This document shows positions 52,001 to 62,534 of a stretch of DNA of 64,000 nt, piece by piece (positions within the stretch are counted from its first letter, which is position 1; each line of letters starts with the position of its first letter). Source of the DNA: Actinomycetota bacterium (lineage in GTDB: Bacteria > Actinomycetota > CADDZG01 > JAHWKV01 > JAOPZY01); contig DASTWV010000055.1 in NCBI GenBank assembly GCA_035765775.1, positions 1 to 64,000 of the forward strand, read 5' to 3'. A program made the position numbers and the translations under genes. Below the pieces are notes generated by a model that saw only the letters and a list, made by a program, of their open reading frames with translations, was not told the DNA's origin and did no database searches.

Positions 52001-53789
52001 CGGCCCGGTCTTCACGGCGGACACCCCGCTGACCGTCGCCTTCGTGGACGTGCCCTATGCCTACACCTATGCCGCCAGCGGCAGCCCGGCACCGACGTTC
52101 TCGCTCGGGAGCGGGACCCTGCCGCCCGGGCTGACCCTGGGCGCCACCGGCACCCTTGCCGGGACGCCGACCACCCTGGGCACATTCGCCTTCGACGTCG
52201 TGGCCACCAACCCGGTGGGGAGCGCCCATTCGGCCACCACCACGGTCACCGTCGGGCCCACGCCCGCCGTCCCGATCGCCGCCGGGGCACCGGTGGCCGA
52301 GGACAGCTTCGCCGGGCGCACCGCAACCGGTGGCTGGGGCACCTCGGCCAGCGGCCAGGCCTGGACCCTCCAGTCGGGCTCGGCTTCGGTCCTCTCGGTG
52401 GCGAACAACACCGGCCAGGTGCACGGCAGCGGTTCGATGGCAACCGCCCGGCTCACGCTCAACTCGCCCTCGGTGACCGACGCCGAGGTGGTCGACCGCT
52501 ACACCTCGGGCAGCTACAACACCGACGCCGGCCACGTGATGCTGCGCTTCTCCAGCCCCACCACCTTCTATGCCGCCGGACTGGACTCGCCGGTGTCCGG
52601 GGCGGAGATCAACGTGATGCGGGAGTCGGGTGGCGCCGAGACCCGGGTGGCCAACGCGGCCTTCCCGGCAGTGAACGGCACCTCCTACTGGCAGCGGGTG
52701 CGGATCACCACGGCGGGAACCACCGCCGTCATCCAGGTGCGGGCGTGGGCCGACGGCACCCCCGAACCCTCCACCTGGAACCTGACCTACACCGACAACA
52801 ACCCGCTGCGGGCAGGTGTGACCGGCGTCGAGGCCTGGGACGGCGGCGGCGGCTGGGCGATCGACCACTTCTCCGCCGGTGACCTCACCGCCCCGGTGGC
52901 CGACTCGGCCCCGGTCATCACCGCCGACTCGCCCCCGACCGCCGCCACCGTCGGCACGGCCTACACCTACACCTTCACCGCCAGCGGCTCGCCGGCACCG
53001 GCGTTCAGCCTGGTCCGCGGGAGCCTGCCGCCCGGCCTCTCCCTGAGCCCGTCCGGCGTGCTGTCCGGCACCCCGACCCAGCCCGGGAGCTACTCGTTCA
53101 TCCTGCGGGTGGGCAACAAGGTGAAGGTGGTGGCGTCCAACTCGCACGTCATCACCGTGGCGCCCTACCCGATGGCCTCGGGCACCATCATCGCCAACGA
53201 CACCTTCCAGGGGCGCACCCTGACCGGCGGCTGGGGCACGGCCTCCGACGGCCACCTCTGGACCCAGCAGTCAGGGGTCTCCTCGGTGCTGTCAGTGGCC
53301 GGGAACAGCGGGCAGGTGCACGGCAGCTCCTCGATGGCAACCGCCCGGGTGACCCTGAACTCGCCCGGCATGACCGACACCGAGGTGGTCGACCGCTACA
53401 CCTCGGGCAGCTACAACAACGACGCCGGCCACATTGTCGTGCGCTTCTCGGGGACGTCGACCTTCTACGCCGCCGGGCTGGACTCGCCCGTGTCGGGGGC
53501 CGAGATCAACGTGATGCGCGCGTCCGGCGGTGGCGAGGCCCGGGTGGCGGCGGTCGCCTTCCCGGCGGTCAACGGCACGTCGTACTGGCAGCGGGTGCGC
53601 ATCACGACGGCGGGATCGTCGGCCACCATCCAGGTCAAGATCTGGACCGACGGGACCCCGGAGCCGGCCACCTGGAACCTGACCTACACCGACTCCAACC
53701 CGCTACCGGCCGGGACCGTGGGCGTGGAGGCCTGGGACGGCGGCGGGGGCTGGGCGATCACGGACTTCACCGCCGGGAGCCTGGGCTAG
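49065..53789 (+). CDS. giant secreted phosphoesterase with TIG, Ig-like and triplicated beta-sandwich modules
   Basis: A 1574-residue exported protein. Signal peptide about 1-37; a TIG/IPT domain about 40-125; a PF04185-type phosphoesterase about 126-385 (MENQNYSDIIG, DHPSLANYLAL, TWDEDAG); a Pro-rich hinge; three TIG domains about 405-665; then three copies of a roughly 205-residue module (starting FATDTFAGRT, AEDSFAGRT and ANDTFQGRT) separated by putative Ig-like domains. The modules contain TDAEVVDRYTSGSY and SYWQRVRITTAG repeats and may bind glycans. Start ATG 49065 follows GGGAG; more upstream starts lack a signal. A multi-domain paralogue of the protein at 17327. Confidence 0.85.
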   Translation: MMMRRLVAPWAVFTALIALIATTLGVATAATSVLPAAAAGTPVVTKLTPNTGRPSGGTVVTISGSGFTGATGVTFGGRAATAVAVQSDTSIVATAPAGTTGQSAVVVTAPGGASATSAAAKFTYTLYDHIFIVPMENQNYSDIIGSNNGDPYINGLANTYGLATNYHGTDHPSLANYLALVGGTDYDSNGNDCDPTGSCIVSGANLASNELDPAGLSWKGYMESMGNACRSSDNGEYAVRHDPFPYFKSLQGTAECQANVVDYSHFSGDMSSLSTTANYVWITPNLISDMHDGSIQDGDNWLSQNLPIIFNSPAWTQTRSMMMMTWDEDAGSDNNNQVATIVATSAPAFHATSNVNYDHYSLLKTVESTWGLGTMASGDGGASPMTDLLPPASITPPPPPPPPAQPTLASVSPATGPSGGGTRVTIAGTALAGATAVTFGGVPAASVVVNAAGTQITATTPAGSGTVDIVVTTPGGTASLPASFTYAPPAPPPGPTLASVNPTSGPNTGGTAVTIAGTNLSGATSVTFGGTPAIGVSVNGGGTGITATTPAGSGTVAVAVTTPAGSATLPGAFTYTTNTPPPPPTAPTISGVSPPSGDADGGTPVTITGTNLTGATSVTFGGAPAGGISINAAGTRITATTPAGSGTVDVSVTTPAGTATLPNGFTYSAPPPPGTPRASGTIFATDTFAGRTVSGGWGTTTAGQSWTVQTGSPTALSVSGGEGILQGSSSLGTERLTLGTATAADAEVVDRYTSGAYGSDTGHVLLRFSSPSSYYSAGLDAPVSGSEINIMRTSGGVESRVANVAFPTVTGTAYWQRVRITTAGSAATIQVRVWADGTSEPSTWNLSYTDTSPLPAGSVGVEAWDNGSGWRIDNFSAGNLSPGPPPPPATSAPVFTADSPATTAVVGQPYSYTFAASGSPAPSFTASGTLPPGLTLGSGGALSGTPTSAGSFAFTVVASNSAGTATSAAHTITVAPSASGPVFTADTPLTVAFVDVPYAYTYAASGSPAPTFSLGSGTLPPGLTLGATGTLAGTPTTLGTFAFDVVATNPVGSAHSATTTVTVGPTPAVPIAAGAPVAEDSFAGRTATGGWGTSASGQAWTLQSGSASVLSVANNTGQVHGSGSMATARLTLNSPSVTDAEVVDRYTSGSYNTDAGHVMLRFSSPTTFYAAGLDSPVSGAEINVMRESGGAETRVANAAFPAVNGTSYWQRVRITTAGTTAVIQVRAWADGTPEPSTWNLTYTDNNPLRAGVTGVEAWDGGGGWAIDHFSAGDLTAPVADSAPVITADSPPTAATVGTAYTYTFTASGSPAPAFSLVRGSLPPGLSLSPSGVLSGTPTQPGSYSFILRVGNKVKVVASNSHVITVAPYPMASGTIIANDTFQGRTLTGGWGTASDGHLWTQQSGVSSVLSVAGNSGQVHGSSSMATARVTLNSPGMTDTEVVDRYTSGSYNNDAGHIVVRFSGTSTFYAAGLDSPVSGAEINVMRASGGGEARVAAVAFPAVNGTSYWQRVRITTAGSSATIQVKIWTDGTPEPATWNLTYTDSNPLPAGTVGVEAWDGGGGWAITDFTAGSLG

Positions 53790-53906
53790 CTGAGCCCCTT
53801 GTCGTTCCGCTGGGCGCACTCAAGGGCGCCGGGGCCGGAGCCGATCTAGTCTAGGACGCATCCTCTCCGAGGCCGGGGGCCTCGCGGACCCGAGTGGGGC
53901 ACGACG

Positions 53907-54776
53907 TTGGAAAACAGCGGAGCCGAAGGCGGAGCGCCGGGAAAAACCGGAGCCGAAGGCGGAGCGCCGGTCCGCAACGCGGCCCGGTCCCGGCTCCTGG
54001 GGCGGGCGATCATGGTGGGGGTCGTCGTGGTGCTGATCGGCGGCCTCCTCGCCGACGCCTACCTCTACCACCGCAACACGGGCGGCGGTCACCCGGTGGC
54101 AAACATCGGGCCGACGAGCATCCCTGAGTTGGCGTCCCCCTCGCCATCGCCCGTTGTGCTGCCCTCGCCCTCCCCGATCCCGGTCCCGGCGACATCGATG
54201 GTGGCCGACGCCGCGGTGTCCACCGTGCCGGTCTACGGCTCCCCAGCGGTGGGCAAGGTCCTGGCCGACTTCCCCAACATCAACGGGATGGGCCAGCCGG
54301 AGAGCTTCCTGGTGGTGGGCACCGCGCCCGGGTGGTACCTGGTGGAAGTCCCGGTCAAGCCCAACGGCGCCGAGGCGTGGGTGCAGGCCTCCGACGTCAC
54401 CATCCGATCCGACCCCTACTACATCCGCGTGTACCAGTCGCAGTTCCGCCTCGAGGTGTACGTGGGCGGCGCGCTGCAGAAGTCGTTCGAGGTGGCCACC
54501 GGCGCCCCGTCCACCCCCACCCCCTACGGCCGGTTCTACATCTGGGCGAGCGAATCCTACGGCGCGCCCTACACCCCGGGAATCTTCGCCCTGTCCGGGT
54601 TCTCGCCGGTCCTGGACAACTGGCCGGGCGGCGGCCGGGCCGGGATCCATGGGTGGACGGACACCAGCATCATCGGGCGGCGGGCCTCCCATGGGTGCGT
54701 GCGGATGCGCCCGACCGACTTCTCCCAGCTCCTGCACACCGTGCCGCTGGGGACCCCGGTCGACATCCTGACCTAG
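53907..54776 (+). CDS. L,D-transpeptidase (YkuD domain), membrane-anchored
   Basis: A 289-residue protein: a short N-terminus with a tandem GAEGGAP peptide, one membrane helix about 34-52, a Pro/Ser-rich wall-spanning stretch, an SH3-like region about 95-165 and a YkuD catalytic domain about 170-289. The catalytic motif is H...SHGCVRM (in GIHGWTDTSIIG and RASHGCVRM, Cys nucleophile near 262). It forms 3-3 peptidoglycan cross-links or anchors proteins. TTG 53907 is the only start that keeps the N-terminal repeat; ATG 54012 would begin in the helix. Confidence 0.88.
   Translation: MENSGAEGGAPGKTGAEGGAPVRNAARSRLLGRAIMVGVVVVLIGGLLADAYLYHRNTGGGHPVANIGPTSIPELASPSPSPVVLPSPSPIPVPATSMVADAAVSTVPVYGSPAVGKVLADFPNINGMGQPESFLVVGTAPGWYLVEVPVKPNGAEAWVQASDVTIRSDPYYIRVYQSQFRLEVYVGGALQKSFEVATGAPSTPTPYGRFYIWASESYGAPYTPGIFALSGFSPVLDNWPGGGRAGIHGWTDTSIIGRRASHGCVRMRPTDFSQLLHTVPLGTPVDILT
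53918..53970 (+). repeat. 23-bp direct repeat in the L,D-transpeptidase N-terminus
   Basis: Two exact 23-base copies (53918-53940 and 53948-53970, period 30) encode SGAEGGAP and TGAEGGAP. Likely slippage-prone. Confidence 0.85.
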
Positions 54777-54821
54777 TGCGCCTGTGATCGGCGGGCGTGC
54801 GCCGGAGCCGCCGGCCACTTG

Positions 54822-54849
54822 CTATGGCGCCGGTTCTATGGCGCCGGTA
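54822..54849. repeat. 14-bp tandem repeat at the 3' end of the propeller-protein gene
   Basis: CTATGGCGCCGGTT followed by CTATGGCGCCGGTA; the second unit supplies the minus-strand stop codon TAG at 54838-54836, and the first repeats it outside the gene. Confidence 0.8.
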
Positions 54850-57649
54850 GGGCTTTCCCGATGACCGCGAAAGCGTCGGACGCCGGCTGTTCGGTCTCGA
54901 AGGCGGAGATATCGCCCAGGCGGTAGTCGTGGATCGGACCGTAGCCGCCCGAGAAGAGGATATGGCCCCCATCCGGGGTCCAGGCAACCTGGCCAGACAC
55001 AGTTTTGCCCGGGATGAGCGACGACTGCGGGACCAGCACGGGCACCCAGCTGCCCCGTGGGTTGCGGGTGAGGAGGGCCAGGCGCGCCCCGGGTGCGTTG
55101 TTGACCGGGTCGTAGACGAGGGCGGCCAGTAGATTCGCGTTCACCGGGTCGAAGGCGCCGACCCCCAGGTACCCGGCGTAGCCGGGTGGTGCCGCGACCA
55201 GTGACCCCTGCCCGGTGGCGGCGTCGGTGATGTGCAGCGGGCATTCGGCGTGGGCGTCGCAGTTGGCGGCGTCCAGCCAGGCGAACTGCGTGCCGGAGAC
55301 CGCAATCACCGACGAGGCGTTGCCATAGCTTGCCACCATGGCCGACTGGCCGAGGCCGCGGGCGGAGTCCCACAGCTGGAGCGTGTTTGCCTTGAGTACC
55401 AGGTAGAAGCCGTCGGAGAGGAGTGCGACGGGCGTATAGGCCGGGGGGAAGGGGATCGCCGCCGAGCTGGTGGCAGTACCGGTCACAGCCAGCGTGCGGA
55501 CCGTAGCGGGCGAGCTGCCCGAGCCGGGAGTGTAGGCCCCGACGGTGTCGTCGATCTCGGAGGGGAAGACCGTGGCCGCCGTCCCCAGGAGGGCCGGGGC
55601 GGCGCCGGGCGGGGAGCCCACCCGGAAGGCCTGCCCGTCGGCCACCAGTGCCACCGACTGGCCGGACTCGATGGGCAGTTGCGGGTACACCGAGGCGGTG
55701 AAATTGGGGATGGTCCGGCGGGGCGACAGGTCGCCGAAGGGGGCCACCGTGACGGCACCCGTCGGCCCAACTGACACCAGGCTGTAGCCGGCCAGGTCGG
55801 AGATCACTGCGCCCTGGGCCGGAAGCGACGTGCGGGTGCCTTTGACCTTGGTGTGCTTGGGAGTGTGGTGCGGGTAAGCGAGGACGGCAGCCAGCAGAAG
55901 CACCGCCACGGCAACGATGACGAGGACGGGCGAGCGCCCCAGCAGGGCCAGGAGGCCAAATCGCCTCGCCGGCTTCGCATCACGGTCTCCGATGTCCGGC
56001 GCGCTCCGCACCGCCTCCGGGGCGCGGGACATGACGGCGGGCCTGGGAGCTGGGGCCGCCCCTGGCGTGGGTGTCGGGGCCGGGGGCGGCACCTCGGACG
56101 GCGGCACCCGGGACGTGCGAGTGCGCTGGCGGGCAGGGCGAACCCAGGCTTGTTCAGCGTGCTCCTTCGGTGGGGCCTTCGGCTCTGACCTCGGCTCTGA
56201 CCTCGGCTCAGTTTTCGGCTCGGATTTCGGGAGCGGGACGTGGGGCGCCTGCGGCGCGGCCCGGAGGGGCGGACCGGCGAAGCGAGCAGGGCCCCACAGG
56301 CTCTCGTGGAGCGGGGGCGACGCGCGCTCGTCCGCCGGGGCGGGGGCGGCGCCTGCCAGGGTGAGGCTTACGGCTCCGGAGGGGGGCGCCGGGATGAGCG
56401 GCGCAGCCTCCTGAGCTTCTGCCTCCGGCGCTTGGGTTCCGGCGTGCCGGTACTCGATAGTGCCTGCCCCGGAGATACCGGTTGCTGGCGCTGAGGGCTG
56501 CGAGATGCGGTCATCGGGAGTGTGGCCGTTTGCTGCTTGACCGTTTGCTGCTTGACCGTTGCCTGCTTGACCGTTGGCCGCTTGACCGTCGGGAGTGTGG
56601 CCGTCCCCAGCGTGTGCCCCGCCAGGGATGGCGCTCGGCCGTTCCGGCTCCCCCGCCCGCTGACTGTCTGCGGCCTCCGGGGCCTTGCCCAGCCCGGCGG
56701 GATCACCCGTAGCCCCAGCCTCGGGCGGGGCGGCTGGGGGCGGCTGGAAGGCGGCCCCCGCGGGGGAGGGCTCCTGCAGAGTCCGGAGCCCCCCGGACGG
56801 GAGGGCTTCGGGCGCTCCAAGGGTGGCCACGGAAGGCATCGCCACCGCCGCCGGCGCGGCCGTGGCCGCTGAGGCGGGTGCTTCGGGCTGCGGCGTGGGT
56901 GTGGGTGGAGCCACCGTGGTGCGCCCGAACATCGAGCTGGCGGGCCGGGTGGGGGGCGGGCCGGATGAGCCGTCGACGGAAGGCGCCCAGGACGGAGGCA
57001 GCGAAGGCGGTCCGTATGGGCGCCCTCCGCCGGGCGCCGCCGGGCCGGACATGCGGCCAAAGGGGCCACCGGCAGCTTCGGACTCGGGTGCCGAAGCTCC
57101 CGGGGAATCCGTGCCCGGCGTGGGATCCGGCGTCGGGGCTGGTTCGATCCGCCGGGCGAAGGGCCAGCCGGGCGGCAGCGCGGCGGCGGCTGGCACTGCC
57201 TCGGGCTCGGGTGCTTGCTCCTCGGACGGGGGCGCAAGCTCCACGTGGGGATCGTGGGGATCGTGGGGATCGTGGGGCTCGGTTGGCGCCCCCGGTTGGT
57301 CGGCCGGCATCGCCACCGTCTCGGCCTGCGTCCCAGGTGCTTCGGTTGGGGACGGCTCGTGACCCGCACCCGCCCCGGGCAGGGACTCAGGATCGGGAAT
57401 CCCGGATCCGGGTATGCCAAGAGCGCCAGGCCCGGCTTCGGTCGGGTCGACGACCTCAGGCCCGACGGCGGTGGGCCCGGCCTCTTCTGGCTCGGGCTCC
57501 GAGGCGGAGGGGACGGCGCGCGGCATCGGCGGCACCGGGGGAGGAAGCACGTCGGGGTACTCGACGGCCTCCTCGATGCCGGAGCCGCACACGACGCAGC
57601 GGGCCGCCCAAGGGGACACCTCGGCCCCGCAGGGACCACAACGGAGCAT
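54836..57649 (-). CDS. zinc-ribbon, proline-rich, single-pass membrane protein with propeller-like extracytoplasmic domain
   Basis: A 937-residue protein, not recognised as a named family. Residues 1-25 form a zinc ribbon (CGPCG and CVVCGSG); about 30-560 are disordered and rich in Pro, Ala and Glu, with several short tandem repeats; a basic patch and one membrane helix follow (LLALLGRSPVLVIVAVAVLLLAAVLAY); the final ~330 residues repeat short beta-strand patterns (LAGYSLVSVGPTGAV, QFAWLDAANCD, VAWTPDGGHILFSGG) like a beta-propeller. The ribbon would be cytosolic and the propeller outside, a sensor-like plan. Flanked by the L,D-transpeptidase and LPXTG-protein genes. Confidence 0.7.
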   Translation of the reverse strand: MLRCGPCGAEVSPWAARCVVCGSGIEEAVEYPDVLPPPVPPMPRAVPSASEPEPEEAGPTAVGPEVVDPTEAGPGALGIPGSGIPDPESLPGAGAGHEPSPTEAPGTQAETVAMPADQPGAPTEPHDPHDPHDPHVELAPPSEEQAPEPEAVPAAAALPPGWPFARRIEPAPTPDPTPGTDSPGASAPESEAAGGPFGRMSGPAAPGGGRPYGPPSLPPSWAPSVDGSSGPPPTRPASSMFGRTTVAPPTPTPQPEAPASAATAAPAAVAMPSVATLGAPEALPSGGLRTLQEPSPAGAAFQPPPAAPPEAGATGDPAGLGKAPEAADSQRAGEPERPSAIPGGAHAGDGHTPDGQAANGQAGNGQAANGQAANGHTPDDRISQPSAPATGISGAGTIEYRHAGTQAPEAEAQEAAPLIPAPPSGAVSLTLAGAAPAPADERASPPLHESLWGPARFAGPPLRAAPQAPHVPLPKSEPKTEPRSEPRSEPKAPPKEHAEQAWVRPARQRTRTSRVPPSEVPPPAPTPTPGAAPAPRPAVMSRAPEAVRSAPDIGDRDAKPARRFGLLALLGRSPVLVIVAVAVLLLAAVLAYPHHTPKHTKVKGTRTSLPAQGAVISDLAGYSLVSVGPTGAVTVAPFGDLSPRRTIPNFTASVYPQLPIESGQSVALVADGQAFRVGSPPGAAPALLGTAATVFPSEIDDTVGAYTPGSGSSPATVRTLAVTGTATSSAAIPFPPAYTPVALLSDGFYLVLKANTLQLWDSARGLGQSAMVASYGNASSVIAVSGTQFAWLDAANCDAHAECPLHITDAATGQGSLVAAPPGYAGYLGVGAFDPVNANLLAALVYDPVNNAPGARLALLTRNPRGSWVPVLVPQSSLIPGKTVSGQVAWTPDGGHILFSGGYGPIHDYRLGDISAFETEQPASDAFAVIGKALPAP
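56181..56228. repeat. 12-bp tandem repeat inside the propeller-protein gene
   Basis: Four diverging units, GGCTCTGACCTC twice, then two variants, encoding Ser-Glu-Pro-Arg/Lys repeats in the disordered region. Confidence 0.8.
56526..56585. repeat. 15-bp tandem repeat inside the propeller-protein gene
   Basis: Four units of CCGTTTGCTGCTTGA (two exact, two variant) encode the pentapeptide run Gly-Gln-Ala-Ala/Gly-Asn. Confidence 0.85.
57245..57280. repeat. 9-bp tandem repeat inside the propeller-protein gene
   Basis: GTGGGGATC three times and a fourth variant, encoding Asp-Pro-His repeats (HDPHDPHDPH). Confidence 0.85.
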
Positions 57650-57834
57650 ACGGCCCTAGTTTCGCGTCTCGATGGCCTCTTGCGCAGGCACCACCGGGAG
57701 ATACTGCCAGCCGGACGGCGGTGGGGTACCTCAGACCGTCCAAATAAGGCAGATGAATAGGAAATGCTTGCTCGGGGTAGTAGCTTGTTCAGCGTGAATC
57801 AGATTGGCGGATGACCCGGGGTGAGGGAGGCATG

Positions 57835-58998
57835 ATGGCCAGGCACGCGGCCCGCAGGCAGTTCGGACCAGACCTGCAGCGGCGGCTGGCAGCTGCGACC
57901 GCGGTGCTCGTCCTCGCGACGCTCGGGGCCGTGGGCCTGGGAGGTGTCCTGCCCGCGGCCGGTCAGTCGGTCAACGGGGCGGCGCTGGGCATCGGTCCCA
58001 CCTTCCCCATCACCGCAACCGTCGGGAGCACCAACGTGCTGGCCTTCATCAAGCTCATCAACGTCTCCGACCCCCAGGACGGCAACATCACCATCCCGGC
58101 GAACGGCATCACGCTCACCCCGGCGTGCGGTGTGCTGCCCACGGGCGCCACGCCCCCGTGCCCGGCGGCGTCTGCCGACCCCGGCGTGTTCGGCCTCAGC
58201 GCCGTGGCAAACGGAGCGCCCGGCACCCAGTGCGCCGGGCAGGTCTACACCATCTCGCCCACCGACCCGGCCACCGGTGAGGTGCGGTTCCTGGGAGCGG
58301 CCATCACCCTGACCGCCACCAATGCGACCACCGGGGTTGGCGGCGCCTGCGTCCTGCTGTTCTCGGTGAACGTGCTCCGGACCCCGGCCCATGATGCCGA
58401 CCCGAATGCGGCCGGCATCCAGACCTACCAGCTAGCCAACGCCGGCGGATGGCACACCGACTTGAACAACAGCGCCTCGTGCTGCGGGTCCAGCCACACG
58501 ACCGTGTTCCCGGTCAGCCTTGGGATCAACACTCAGATGTCGCCCACCGTGACCCTCGGCAAGCCCATCAGCGACACCGCGACCCTCACGGGCGGGATCT
58601 CGCCCACCGGCACCGTGGGCTTCGCCATCTACTCGCCGCGCGACACCAACTGCGCCGGGCCACCGGTGTTCACCTCGACCGTCCCGGTGACGGGCACGGG
58701 CACCTACAACTCCGGCCCGTTCACGCCCACCGCCACCGGTGTCTACCGCAGCGTGGCGACCTACAGCGGGGATACCCGCAACGCACCCGCCACCGCACCG
58801 TGCAACGCCCAGGGCGAGTCCGTGGCGGTCAGCTCGCCGCTGGCCCTGTCGACCACCAAAGCACCCATCCTCCCGGTCACCGGCCCCGACGTGCCGGTAC
58901 TGCCGCTGGGTGCGCTGGCGGTGCTGTTCCTGGCGGGCGGGGCGTTCGCGCTCTGGTACGACAGCGAGCGGGGCCGGCACAGCATCCCGGGCAGGTAG
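57835..58998 (+). CDS. secreted protein with Ig-like domain and LPXTG-type sorting signal
   Basis: A 387-residue surface protein. Signal peptide about 1-45, a beta-rich domain with paired Cys residues (ACGVLPTGATPPC, SCCGSSH), a Big_3/Ig-like domain about 240-335 (SPTVTLGKPISDTATLTGGISPTGTVGF), and a C-terminal LPVTG followed by a hydrophobic span and basic tail (DSERGRHSIPGR). That is a classical sortase substrate, to be linked to peptidoglycan; no sortase gene is in the window. ATG 57832 or 57835 behind GAGGGAGG; the ATG at 57811 is less well placed. Confidence 0.82.
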   Translation: MARHAARRQFGPDLQRRLAAATAVLVLATLGAVGLGGVLPAAGQSVNGAALGIGPTFPITATVGSTNVLAFIKLINVSDPQDGNITIPANGITLTPACGVLPTGATPPCPAASADPGVFGLSAVANGAPGTQCAGQVYTISPTDPATGEVRFLGAAITLTATNATTGVGGACVLLFSVNVLRTPAHDADPNAAGIQTYQLANAGGWHTDLNNSASCCGSSHTTVFPVSLGINTQMSPTVTLGKPISDTATLTGGISPTGTVGFAIYSPRDTNCAGPPVFTSTVPVTGTGTYNSGPFTPTATGVYRSVATYSGDTRNAPATAPCNAQGESVAVSSPLALSTTKAPILPVTGPDVPVLPLGALAVLFLAGGAFALWYDSERGRHSIPGR

Positions 58999-59055
58999 GC
59001 GCACGCCGGGCCCCGGATCCGCCTGACGGAGGATCCCGAACCGAGGATCCCGAAG

Positions 59056-59104
59056 GAAACTTGTGGATTGCGCCGCCATAGTGGCGGCTGTTTCCACAAG
59101 TTTC
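59056..59104. terminator. nested inverted repeat between convergent genes
   Basis: A perfect 12-bp outer repeat, GAAACTTGTGGA (59056-59067) with its complement at 59093-59104, encloses the inner stem GCCGCC/GGCGGC (59072-59077, 59083-59088). Same plan as at 4056 and 30337; probably terminates the surface-protein gene. Confidence 0.6.
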
Positions 59105-59158
59105 TGTCGAGGATTGTTCACCGGTGTTGCTCACCGGAGCGGGGAACCCCGGAAATGG

Positions 59159-59185
59159 AACCGGACCCCCGAAGGGGTCCGGTTT
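59159..59185. terminator. clpC terminator hairpin
   Basis: An 11-bp perfect stem AACCGGACCCC/GGGGTCCGGTT with CGAA loop begins about 22 bases beyond the clpC stop. With A/T bases on both sides it could act in both directions. Confidence 0.75.
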
Positions 59186-59206
59186 GAAGCTTCGGCAGGA
59201 GAGCGG

Positions 59207-61711
<2,505 letters not shown>

Positions 61712-61765
61712 GGCTACCTTCCTTTAAGACTGGGCCGACGGACGGTGCTAGGCCCTGGGTGGCGG

Positions 61766-61803
61766 GGCCCCTCCCCCAGGAGCCCATTATACGGAGGGGC
61801 CCT
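61766..61803 (-). promoter_or_regulatory. clpC promoter with flanking dyad
   Basis: A consensus -10 TATAAT on the minus strand (61791-61786), 75 bases before clpC, lies inside a 10-bp inverted repeat GGGCCCCTCC/GGAGGGGCCC (61766-61775, 61794-61803). The -35 is weak, so an activator or alternative sigma factor is possible. No clear ClgR or CtsR box was found. The rest of 61712-62005 shows no gene. Confidence 0.5.
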
Positions 61804-62005
61804 GTGGGAACTCAGATCCGACAGCCAGCGCTCAAGTTGTGCCCGCCGCAGGCCTCTCCGTAACCTCCTCAACCCTCCGGCTCGCACATCTATTCCCCCC
61901 AGCGGTTCCCGTTGGGGGCCTTCTCCTCCACTTATCGGGTGATCCCCGCCGAAGCTGGAGGGGTCCGGGGGGCCCGCGGTGCCCGGGTGGGGTTAGGATT
62001 TCCCA

Positions 62006-62386
62006 ATGCCGACGGAGATCGTCGTCGAGGCAGAAGACCGCCCCGGGATGGTGGCGGCCCTGGGCGAACTGCTCGGCCGGGCGCAGGTCAACATCGTGGC
62101 CGCCGCCGCCTTCACCTTCGAGCGTCAGGGCTACATCCACCTGGTCCTGGACCACGCCGACCGGGCCATCGAGGCACTCTCCGAGGAGGGCTGGGCGATC
62201 CGCAAGGTGCAGGAGGTCATGACCGTCACCCTCGAGGACCAGCCCGGCGAGCTGGGCAGGTTCGCCCGGCGGTTGGCGGACTCCGGCATCAACATCACCA
62301 GCCTGTACATCTCCGGTGGGCAGCGGGGCGACAAGGACCTGGTGGTGGGGGTGGACGACCTGCGGGGCGCCCGCGGGCGGGCGTGA
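62006..62386 (+). CDS. tandem ACT-domain protein
   Basis: A 126-residue protein with two ACT domains: IVVEAEDRPGMVAALGELLGRAQVNI near 5-30 and MTVTLEDQPGELGRFARRLADSGINI near 72-97. ACT domains bind amino acids or similar ligands; with no enzyme attached it is probably a small regulatory or binding protein. Divergent from clpC. Confidence 0.87.
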   Translation: MPTEIVVEAEDRPGMVAALGELLGRAQVNIVAAAAFTFERQGYIHLVLDHADRAIEALSEEGWAIRKVQEVMTVTLEDQPGELGRFARRLADSGINITSLYISGGQRGDKDLVVGVDDLRGARGRA

Positions 62387-62534
62387 GTGGGGTGACCGCC
62401 GGCCGGCGGACGCCGCCAGAGCGGCGCTGATTACTTCTTTCCCCCTAGCGTCGTTGGTCGTCTAACCACGTCCCTCCCAAGGGAGATTCGGTGTACGATC
62501 GGCGGCGGGTGAACTAGCGGAGGGAGGAGTTTCC

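Noticed and set aside
56526-57280. Short tandem repeats as a possible CRISPR array
   Set aside because: Units are 9-15 bp with no spacers and keep the reading frame; they encode peptide repeats.
61712-62005. ClgR or CtsR operator upstream of clpC
   Set aside because: No convincing GTTCGC-type or GGTCAAA-type site was found; only a TATAAT -10 and a dyad are reported.
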